Below, in pieces: positions 47,129 through 57,419 of a DNA stretch of 64,000 nucleotides. The notes under the pieces are model-generated. The model was not told where the DNA came from. It made no database searches and saw only the letters and a list, made by a program, of their open reading frames with translations. This DNA is from Brugia malayi (Eukaryota > Nematoda > Chromadorea > Rhabditida > Onchocercidae). Positions within the stretch are counted from its first letter, which is position 1, and each line of letters opens with the position of its first letter. The stretch covers positions 4,750,001 to 4,814,000 of the forward strand of contig NW_025062478.1 of the NCBI RefSeq assembly GCF_000002995.4. The letters are read 5' to 3'. The translations under genes and the position numbers were made by a program.

Positions 47129-49298
47129 CTATATTCGGTGGCTAGTCGCGATTGCTGTTTCATTTCTGGAGATTTTTTATGTATGTTATATAATTTCTGG
47201 AAGGGATTGATTCCTCTTTTTCAAGACAAAGTGATAATTTTAGATTAAGAGATTCCAAAATATTCTTTCTAGATTGGATCATTATTATTTCGTGTTCGGT
47301 CCACATCTTTTCTTTGTTTTGCATGGCAGTAAAAATCATTTATTTTTATTGCTCTGGGAAGATTTATCAGTTTCTTTATTCCGAATCTGAAAATACTTGT
47401 ATTATGATCGCGACAGCCACCGATTCGTCGTGCCATTTGGCAAGGTGCATATTTTTCTTATTGAAAAGGAATAGTAACCATTTTCTGTTTATCGAATTCG
47501 CTCTTTATAATTTGACCCATGATATCGTGAAAATTGACTTGTTTGACTTTTGGGACTGTTTTGTTATTTATGTAGCGACTATTTTTAAAGGTTATAGTGT
47601 TGAACACTACTTTTTTTTTTTATTATCCTTGTTTTGGGAATCTTTTTCTAAAATGCTATTTTTAAGTTGCTGCAGTCGGAGACGAGGTGCTCAAGGAAGC
47701 AGCTCATTCTCTGCTTACAAAAAGAAAACTATACCATCTATAGAAATAGATTGCAAGCATGAGTTTGCTGGTTGCACTTTGTTACCGACTTGGCTTAACC
47801 AAAAAAATTGAATTCGCAGGTATAGTTTTTTTTTTTTTTTTTGTTCTGTTTTTTCTTATTTTATGGTAGATAGAACTTACTTGTAAGGTTTTAGGTTTAA
47901 GTGGGTATAAAGTTTGACTGGATTCGGTCTTGATAGATACCAACCTATATGAGCTTATAACGGGAATTGTTAGGTTAATTATCACTTTGTATAACTTCAT
48001 GTTCACTCATTTGTTGAAGTTTTTTTTTTTTTACATTTTGAATTTTCAGAATAAGTTGTGGCGAAGGGGAGAATTGAACAAGCATAAAGAATGTATTGCA
48101 TGTCCAATGAAGAATTATATATTACGAGTTTCCTATTTCTCCTTTTTCAGAAACTAATTCCGCCTTTTTTGCTTCATAGTAGTAGTAAGAGCAGCGGAAA
48201 GGCTGTCAGATATATTTTTTCTATATTTTTACCGGAACTAATTAGTTTCTTAGAAGGTTTGTACCGCGATAGGAAAATGTAATTGTAGCAAAGGAAACTA
48301 CTTAACTTTTTGCATGGGAAATAAAGTATGGTTGTTTCACGAAAATGTTTTTCTTTCTTCATTTTGCTTTATCGTTCAGTTGCTTCTATGTTCTCCTTAA
48401 AGTTATTTAATGTTCTCGTAAGTTGCTATTAGTGGGATTTTAAAATTATTCTTAACTGTTATTCCTTGCCTGAATAAGTTGGTTTCGTTAATATTCCTAT
48501 CTGGTTGATTGTTAGCTTCTTTTTCTCTCATAAATAAAATATTGTTATAATTTGTTATTCGAAGAAAATACACAAAAGCAAAGAACACTTGAACATTAAT
48601 GTTTTGCAGAAATTATAAGGAGACGTTCTACTTTATTATCACTGAGAATATTTGTTCATATAGACGTTCTACTTTATTATCACTGAGAATATTTGTTCAT
48701 ATACTGAGATAGTTTTAGATTCCGGTCTTGGTTTTTATTTGTTTTGATTTATGGTAAAGGAGGTTTAATTGTATAAGGTAGAAATTAAAAGTAGGAAGTG
48801 CGAGTTAAAGAGGTCTTTTTACTTTTCAAGTATTGTAGTTCTGCTTGAATTCAAAAGAATCAGTACGAACAATAATTCGAGGAGTAACATACTGAAAAGA
48901 AATACCGTTTCATCTGCATTTTTAATACTGCGGTAGGAGTAATGGGTTTTATCATTGAAGAAGTGCGTTTTGAGGAGTGCTATGTTATTACTGAATAGAT
49001 ATTTTGTTTTTAAAATCTTAATTATGAAGCAAACGAATAGTAATTTCTTTCACCACATGGGTGTTTTGAGATTTTGAGTTATGCTAAATGCATTGAGGGA
49101 AATTAAACACTTATACGAAGCAATTTAAGTTTTTTTTTTTTTTTTTGACGTAGTAAAAAACTTAAAATAATGCTTTTGAGAATTGTCCGTGATGGGACCC
49201 TAAAGCTTGATAAAAGTTGAAGTGGTTACCGCGTTGAAAATTCAGAAAGAAAAATAACGTTGAATTCTGTAGCTTCAAGCTACGAGAACACCATAAAA
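47129..49298. other. eRF1 3' UTR and spacer
   Basis: About 2.2 kb with no supported gene. A plus-strand open frame of 165 codons at 47314-47811 has Phe/Ile/Ser-rich composition, no splice context and no family resemblance, so it is judged chance or 3' UTR. A 41-bp exact tandem duplication lies at 48621-48702. T runs occur near 47827-47842 and 49131-49146. Confidence 0.5.
48621..48702. repeat. Exact 41-bp tandem duplication
   Basis: The unit 48621-48661 is repeated identically and directly at 48662-48702. No gene is disrupted. It resembles a recent slippage or repair event. Confidence 0.95.
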
Positions 49299-51438
49299 AT
49301 GGTTTCGAACTACGAGAGCGCTGTAACTAACGTGACACTTATTACGGGTTCCGTCATACTTGTTTCTTCACTAGTGCTATATCATTTTTTATATCGACGT
49401 AGTGGTATCCACTGTAAACTCTATTCGCTTTTTGGTATTACGAGAAAGGTGAGGAATTTAAAGATTCCTTAACAATAAGTTTTATTTAGTACTTTTATAG
49501 AAGCCAAAACTTCTTGGATGAATCATGGATACGATTCTCAACTTCAACTTATTTCAGAAATTAATAACTCTTGTGGATTCGGAAGCAACATATCCTCTAG
49601 CTTTAATGCAAAAAGAAATTGTTAACCACGATACGCGAAGATTTCGTTTCAAGCTACCCACTAATGAGCACGTTCTTGGCTTGCCTGTTGGCCAACACAT
49701 CCACCTTTCTGCAAAGGTGTGCGAGAATATTTGAATTGTGCGAGAATATTTGAAGTTCTATCTCAGTCTGTAATTCGGAACTAGAAGCGTAAAACACAAA
49801 AAGTTTGAGATATGCCATGGTTTTATATCATCCTGCATTGGAACTCCTGTTGTACATGGAATAATTTTTGCAAGTTCAAAATGAAAATTTTCAACATGTA
49901 ATATCTTGAAAAGTCGATTCCACATGTTGATTTTTATATAATGCAGCTTTTGGAATAAGATGATTTTAGATAAACGAAAAGCTTGTTGTTCGTCCATATA
50001 CTCCAATTTCATCCGATGATGACAAAGGATATGTCGATTTGATGGTCAAGATTTATTTTAATAACGTTCATCCCAAGTTTCCGGATGGTGGAAAGATGAC
50101 ACAGTATCTTGAGAAAATGAAGATAGGTATAGATTTGATAACAGAATAGATGGATAGGAGTATATCTATACGAGATAAATTTTTACCATAAGTTATGATC
50201 AGTTTCATTTTCATTTCTTAATTTTTTGAATACCTTAGTTGCTTTCCATCACGGAGGAGATGTGATTGATTACGAAAGTTAGTTCTGACACTCCTAATTG
50301 ATATCATGAGGTGTGTAAAAAGTCATTTATCTCAAGTGACTATGGTATTATTGTTGACATAATGTCAGGTGAAACAATTAATTTTCGCGGTCCCTCGGGA
50401 TTAATTGTTTATGAAGGGAATGGATCCTTTGCTGTGAAGTCAACGAAAAAAGCAGAACCGAAAAGTCATGTGTACAAAAATATTGGTATGATTGCTGGCG
50501 GCAGCGGTATCACGCCAATGTTGCAAGTAAAATATTGGTGGTATTATGTTTTGTTATCATACAGATCTTTTTAATTGGTTAATAGTGTAGTAATTTGAAT
50601 AGCGAGAAATATATTTGTAGATTATCTCAGCAATTATGAAAGATCCGGATGATTGTACCAAGGTTTCATTGATTTTTGCTAACAAAGATGAATCCGATAT
50701 ATTGCTTAGGTATGTTTTGTACAAAATATGTTATGGTTTAGATTTATTGAAATTTGTTAATGTGAAGTTGTTATAATGATATGATTTATGTATTCTTGTG
50801 AGATACGTTAGTTATGGCTTAATTAGCACTTTGGCTTATTACAAATGGATGTCTGGGCCCATTTTTAGTATGATGGTTTTAATCGTCTTTGTTCTTCCCA
50901 TATAGAATAGGTAGTTATCTATGATTTAATGTTAACTTGTCTTGATTTCTTAGTTTAGTAAGATTATTTGATCTTCGTAATATTTTTTTCAGATGATGGA
51001 GGTCCTTTTCTGGATTATATTCTTTCGAAATGAAGCCATAATTAAATCAATTTTTAGAGATGAGTTAGATAGGTTAGCTGCGGAGCATTCAGAGAAGTTC
51101 CGTGTGTGGTACACCATCGATCAGGCAAAACCTGGCTGGATATACTCGACAGGTCCAATTATCGAAATCATAGAAAATAAGTAGGAAGGGTGTAGGAATG
51201 TCATTGATACATGCGCATCAGTTAAGTTTATTCCGATAGTGAATATAACGCGTCATAAATTCTTCACTATCAGATATTTATAGGATTTGTGAACGCAGAA
51301 ATGATTCAAAAGCATTTGCCGGAACCTGGAAGTGGCACGGTAATTTTGATGTGCGGCCCACCGCCAATGATCAAGTTTGCCTGTACACCAAGCCTCGATA
51401 AGTTAGGTTATTCGGAGAGTGACCGTTTAATTTTTTAA
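49299..51438 (+). CDS. NADH-cytochrome b5 reductase
   Basis: Seven exons give 320 residues: 49299-49448, 49558-49716, 49970-50126, 50369-50526, 50621-50709, 51058-51152 and 51284-51438. The enzyme moves electrons from NADH through FAD to cytochrome b5, which serves lipid desaturation and related steps. An N-terminal membrane segment (about residues 11-32) anchors it, as in vertebrate CYB5R1/R3-type proteins. FAD-binding RPYTP is at 111-115, [14 protein letters not shown] at about 195-208, and the NADH-site CGPPPM at 293-298. [11 protein letters not shown] and LGLPVGQHI are also conserved. The start is the first ATG that leaves a short luminal or cytosolic tail before the anchor; a longer in-frame reading upstream lacks an ATG. 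The exact paralogue cannot be assigned. Confidence 0.95.
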
Positions 51439-52000
51439 GTTTTTGGTCATTAGTGAGTTTAAAAGTTTCCATTATTTTATAAGTATTTTATAACTATCTC
51501 CGTATTTGACAGGAATAGTTGTTCAAATTTTATTTACTGGCATGAATAAGCTTTTATACTTTAGTAATGCTCTCATCGCATACATGATCTTATGGGAAAT
51601 AACAGAGTGTGAATGTTTTTTTGTGACTTAAGTTTTTCTATATATTAAATAAGCTGTTGAATTTCTCTTATTGTATCATTTGTTTCATATAAAATAAAAT
51701 TTCTCTTTTTTTTTTTTTTTGAGAAATTGAATGCAAGTTTTACCCTATCAGCGTTAACATATATCAAAGGCATTATTCAGTGTAGTTGTTAAACTATCCC
51801 ATCTCTTAGTTCAGCTAATGCTATTCAAGATATGAATAATTCAAATAATCAACGCTTATTTCAAATGGCATTCGTTTTCGGAATTATTGCTGGACGAGAA
51901 AACTTTTAAATATTTATTGAAATTCACTGTAGAACATTTGTAGAAATTTTTCATTTGTTTTTTGAATACAAAAGGCATTTTTTATCTTTCATTTATTTGT

Positions 52001-53548
52001 CTATACATGAATTTTTAACTGATTACATTCAATCGGAAAACTGGTGGTTGAATCACTACTTCTTCTTGCTTCTCCCAAATTTGTATTCATCAGGTCTGGA
52101 TTCCTGTTCTCATTTTTTTTGATTCGATTCTGAATATTTTCAGGTAACATCCTGAAATGCACTTTTTTCTGCACTTTATCCATCTTAGCAATGGAAATTA
52201 TTTGAAATACAGAACTACATATTTTTGCGCCTCTGAATAGTCCTCTATATTTTATAGCTATTCAGAATCATTAACCTTAATTAGTTTATGATATGTCACC
52301 TTACTTTCCAAGAATGTACCTCTTATATTTGATAACCATAGTTATAGAATATAAGGTAATAAAAGTGAGTCAAAAAGGAGAATTTTTATTTTATCATACC
52401 AAGTCAGTGAATAATGCAATTTTTTAAAGTAAAATTGAAAGAATAAATGAGAAAAGAATTAATGAACTTTTAATGTAACACCTTGCCATAAATAAAGTGT
52501 TCCGGATTCGGTTCTTTCACCTAAGTTGTTCAAATTATTTCTTTACATGAAAATATCATGTGGTATTCATTCATAAAAAGTCCTTTTGAAACAAATAAAT
52601 GAATTCAGCCGTCTAATCATTTTATTAAGTGAATTTCTTTCGGTTATTTAATAAAAGATATCATCAGTATATCTTTTATAGATATTCCACGGACTTTACG
52701 GAAATTATAAATGGCCTCATCAATTGTAGATGTTATTAATGACTTGAAGGTAACCATTACACACTCTTCTTTCTCTGACAATTTATCTATCTGAAACAAA
52801 GAAGTTCTACCATTAATAACTAAATTTCTGAGATGACTAATATCAGTAGTTCATCATCAGAAGATTACATGAAAAAGATTAGTGATAAACATATCTGATA
52901 AGTTAAGCATTAGATTGCTCACAATATTTCCGGATGAGCAAGAACTTTTGGGAATTACAGCTGAATAACTGTGCATATTGCTGTAGCAGAATACATTATG
53001 ATCAAATTTATATAAACATTAATTAAAGGAATAATAATAATTGTGGGATAATATTTGCTTTCTGATTAATAAAAGCATCAAAAGTCTATCTATATAAGCT
53101 AATAAGATATTTAATTCATATATAAATGAACTTTTCAATAAAGGAAATGAATGGTTGAAAGGAGGAATATCTTACAAAATTGTTCGTTCATATAAAATGA
53201 TGTATCCAGCTTATTTTTTTTTGAAAATTTGAACTTTTGAAAATCTTTTAACTTACATTTGAATGATCATTGTAAAAATGCCAACAAATTGAAGTTAACA
53301 AAAGGAGGAAGAAATAAAATTAGAATGAAGAAGTTTCAGTTTTAGCCAATTATAATTCACTAAGTAAGTATTGTCTAACTTCAAAATTTCACTTTTAAAA
53401 ATAAACTGTGGACATTTGTTCTTTCTTTCTTTCATACCTTTTAGCTTAACTGTGATTGATTTCAATATTTTTGAATTACCTAAAAATGTTCACATAAAAC
53501 ATCTGCGAATTCGTTTAAATTTCTGAATTCAGCAAGTGTGCTGACCAT
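52001..53548 (-). CDS. Small five-exon gene of unknown function
   Basis: A minus-strand model of 116 residues: 53501-53548, 52700-52790, 52482-52520, 52300-52321 and 52001-52151. I do not recognise the family. The support is phase: all five exons join in one frame, the total is a multiple of three, and the second and last acceptors are strong (TTGTTTCAG, GCATTTCAG). Exon 2 reads IDKLSEKEECVMVTFKSL, exon 3 RERTESGTLYLWQ, and the last exon MLPENIQNRIKKNENR followed by a polar tail. No signal peptide or membrane segment is visible, so it is probably cytosolic or nuclear. The weakest parts are the 22-base exon 4 and its acceptor, and the first-exon donor (GAT|GTTTTATG). Intron 1 carries a copy of the dispersed repeat. 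An interleaved inverted repeat lies just upstream of the start codon. Confidence 0.5.
52831..52925. repeat. Dispersed repeat, copy 2
   Basis: This is the second copy of the repeat at 43293-43387, in the same orientation, about 93% identical by eye. It lies inside intron 1 of the small unknown gene modelled at 52001-53548. Confidence 0.85.
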
Positions 53549-53574
53549 TTTAATATATTAGCACTCTCCAATTT

Positions 53575-53760
53575 CGACTTGCATGCAATTCTGCAAGACA
53601 ATGAGACTTTCCCATGCAAGTCGTCATGAATGTCTTGCACCGTAGCGAACGCATCGTAATTTGTAATTTGACGTAACGGCAGATGAAAATGTCGATAAAG
53701 AATGACGTGACGTTTGATTGAGGAGAATGGTAAAAATATGAATCATTATTTACCTTCCTT
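53575..53760 (-). promoter_or_regulatory. Probable promoter of the small unknown gene, with interleaved inverted repeats
   Basis: A locally G+C-richer stretch sits 27 bases upstream of the modelled ATG at 53548. It contains two perfect inverted repeats that interleave: CGACTTGCATG (53575-53585) with its complement at 53613-53623, and TGCAAGACA (53592-53600) with its complement at 53631-53639. CRE-like TGACGTAA and TGACGTGACG motifs follow at about 53672-53715. Promoter function is inferred from position. Confidence 0.4.
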
Positions 53761-56538
53761 AGCAGGCGAACACGTGTAAATTCAATATTTGGTATTTCAT
53801 CATCAGATATTATGATTATCTGAAATCAATGATCTTTTCATTCAACAATCCATCAGAACTATTTTAATTATATTTAATCGGTCGTTGACTTTGCTTAAAA
53901 TGCACGAAATATGCTAAATAATGATGGACATTTTGAACTTTGTTAGCAATAAATACTTATAATTTGTGTTGTACTTAATTATCACATTGGATTTTTCCTG
54001 AAATGATTTCGACATCAGAATGAACAGTTTTAGCTAAGAGATGTCAAATATTTCTAATGAATTATGTCATAGAACCTATGGATATCATATTAAGATATTC
54101 ATCAATTTTAGATTTAGTATTGAAATTGCTAATGATATTTCACTGTTGTATTTGCTTATCTGTTCATATATATTACATTTTTCTTATGAAATAAAAGAGA
54201 AATTTTATGAATCATAGAAAAAATAAAATTGTTCATCTATTTTTTTTTTTTTTTTTATTCAACGATTTTTAATCCTTTAATGAAATTTCAAAAAATAAAA
54301 ATAAAAAAAAAACTTTAAATAAGCGATAGAAACAAAAGTGCTAGTGAAAACTTCGAACATACAAATCACATTTAACAGAAATGACCAAACTTTGTTAACG
54401 AAAGAATAAGCAGTAAAAATGCAATTATTACTAAAAGCTTATTACAATTTGGTATTAGTAAACGTACAATCAATCAGTCAAGCAAAATTAATTTATCATA
54501 TTTTGATGAAATAATTCGATCAGATAAATAATCGTAACTGAAAGAAACATTGAGTCACTTTTATATTTAAGTAAAGTCACTGATTCCTTTATTTTTCTTC
54601 AAAGTGGAAATGTTTGTACATACTGTCATTAGAACATTTCTATTAGAATCAAAATGAATAGAATTTTCCTATTCTTATTTTTCTTTACTCTTTCCTCTAA
54701 TTACAATTCTTTTGATTCTACTTACTTTACTGAAATTTCAAATGCATTTGTGACGTTTATGTGAGATATTATGCTGGTAGTGATCGACGTGAAAAGATGA
54801 TTGATGATTTACGTGAATTGTGAGTATGATTGAATTAAAAGTGAGAAATTAGTTTAGGATTTAATCATATAATTTTTTGAATCAATCGAATATTTGTGCG
54901 CAAACAAATCGATCAATTTTTCCCGTTTCTCCATTGATAAAAGTAAAAAAAATCTAATATGACAGTTAAGAATCATGATTTACTACTTATTATTGTAGTG
55001 CTTACTGACTTACATAGATTAGTGTGCTGATTTGATTTTGCATTCAATCGATCCAATTAATTTTAATTGTTAGCACTTTTGGTCACTTTGAAAACTTCAA
55101 TTCAATTATTGCCATCTGTTCTATCATTTGTTTACTTGTAGTCACTCCAGGATCAAAGAATATGCTTTAATCTTTTGTATTGTATAATAATGCACTCATT
55201 TTAAATTTAAACAAAACATTGAGCTGAGAAAGGGAAAACAATCCATTGATTTTTTGATATGATCTATTTTTTTAGCGTCACAGTGATAATCTCAACCCTT
55301 TTCTTATGATATTGCTTACTGAATTCTGCACTCCTTCTTTTTTGATGTGCAAGCAGAAACAATGAGTGAATTTAACGGATTTTGATACCTTTTATTAATG
55401 TTGACATTGTGTAGTTTACACGTACTCAAGATATAATTGAGTACCGCTATTAAAAAAGTAATGAAAGGACGTTTTTGATAGCTCCCAGTCATAAAAAAGG
55501 AAATTTGTAGGATTTAGCAGATCTCAGAAGAAACCTTCAATTGTAGTATGACTTAATTCTTCACAAATGATATTTTCCACATCGATGCGCTGCAACGATG
55601 CAATATCGATCACAGCAATTACTTTTCTATGTGCATGAAAACAAAAAATATTCATTTTATTTCTAAATTGGTGTGAAGTTTCGTCCGATGTATTAAATCT
55701 TCCGAAGAACTAATCACAGAATATATACTTTCATTTTATACGAATCACCCGGTATTACCGAACCAACCAAAATTTTTTTACATTTTTTTTAACTTAATTT
55801 CTTCTCTGTTTTTTTCTTTTTTGAATTTGAAAATTTTTCTAATTTAACAAGAGCACACACTGGTGCAAGCTTTAGTGTTAAATGAGAATAGTATTAAAGA
55901 AAAGCAAAATTCTGCGACACGTAAAAATACGTATTAAAGAAAATTTGGACTTCATTATAATTCGTGTCCAATTATAATATATCACGGAAATATGAGATAC
56001 ACGTGAACGTAGTAGTTGTATAATGAAAATTATAAGAGATGGAGTAAATAGGCCAAATTGAGACAATTCAAGTTTTGAAATTTAAATCATTCCTACCGAG
56101 AATTCAGAAATATAGAAATCTTTTCATTATCAATTATATGTAAGAAAAGAATTTGCAGCAATATTTGGCTAATGGAACTATATTTAAAAACGAAAAATAT
56201 TGGATATTAAACTGTCATGTTACCTGTAATTTTTGAATGAGAATAGCATCGTTTAATTGAAGTAGAACATAGAAGAAGATAATAAATTGGTTTGAAATGT
56301 TCTTTGTTTGGTTTATGAAGTAAATGGCTGATAGAGAATTTAATGAATCTACTCTGACAGCTGTTTAAATAACTTACTGATTAGTGTGTCCTTTCATCTT
56401 GAATTTAATGAAAATTTAGGTGAAGTCTTTGCTGTAAGTTTGGATTAGATCACTTGAAAAATTAGAGTACATCAGTTTAATAGTAAACAATGCATCAGAG
56501 ATTGTGCTTGCATTTATAAACAGTTGCATTTCATATCG

Positions 56539-56581
<43 letters not shown>

Positions 56582-57419
56582 AAAAAACATTGCGGAATAA
56601 TCAACTGTAAAAGTTATATTAAACGTTAAGGAATTAAAAAAATTGACCTACGATGACTTCAACAATGGCTATTTACTGTAAACAATGTGATGACACTTCG
56701 AAGAAAACTTTTCGCTTTCTTTTCCTAACAGTTTGACTTCAAATATTTCACTTAGGAAAATAATGCATCATCGTAGAGAGAAATCTTTCGTATTTACTGT
56801 ACTGATCATTCACAGCTTCATAATTATTTCGATAATTAAGCATAACAATTGCGTCATGTGACAAAGGATAGACACAAATGCATTCTCAACTTAGCATAGA
56901 ATTTAAGCATCCTTATCTTCAGCATTTCTTTTAATTCGTACATGAAAAGTTTATAATAGGACCTGTCGATTTCCCTAGTATTACGAACATCATACTTCAA
57001 CAACTTTTTGCAAGTAGCAGATAATATAAAGATTTAAATGACTCTCAGAAATAGCGATTTATAGGTCAGTTGATTAATCAGGTGTAGCAAAAAGATGAAA
57101 AGATAATTGAACATTTGCCATGTTTGATCAGATTAAGCCATCCACAGTGAAAGGAATGTTGTCACTCCCATAATAACACAGTACTTTCAATTTAAACAAA
57201 TTCATGATTTATTAGAGTGATGGTTTTATAGATTTAAGGTTTGTAATTAAGAAGAAAAGTTTATTTTGGCTCAAAAACACACTTTATTTTAGCTTATATT
57301 ATATTTCTTCTAGAATTCCTGTATTACAATTTTTTTTAAAGAAAAAATTTAAATGTTTTCTTATCAGTGAATCTGCTGAATATGCAAATCAATGGACACA
57401 TACTATCAGTTGAAGAAGG
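53761..57419. other. Spacer with doubtful exon-like pieces
   Basis: About 3.7 kb with no gene I can support. Two fragments have exon-like borders. On the plus strand, about 54763-54819 reads YYAGSDRREKMIDDLREL and ends at TT|GTGAGTATG. On the minus strand, 55524-55589 reads RIDVENIICEELSHTTIEGFF and a stop after an acceptor TCGTTGCAG. Neither joins partners in phase. An A tract of 38 bases lies at 56543-56580. Confidence 0.4.
56543..56580. repeat. Poly(A) tract of 38 bases
   Basis: Thirty-eight uninterrupted A residues followed by C and six more A residues. It is the longest A homopolymer in the window. Confidence 0.95.

Noticed and set aside
47314..47811. Plus-strand open frame of 165 codons after eRF1
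   Set aside because: It is the longest open frame in the window, but its composition is Phe/Ile/Tyr/Ser-rich, it shows no known motif, has no splice context, and sits where the eRF1 3' UTR is expected.
52711..52749. Plus-strand first exon MASSIVDVINDLK with a GTAACC donor
   Set aside because: The opposite strand here carries a longer open exon with a strong acceptor that joins other minus-strand exons in frame, so this is its mirror image.
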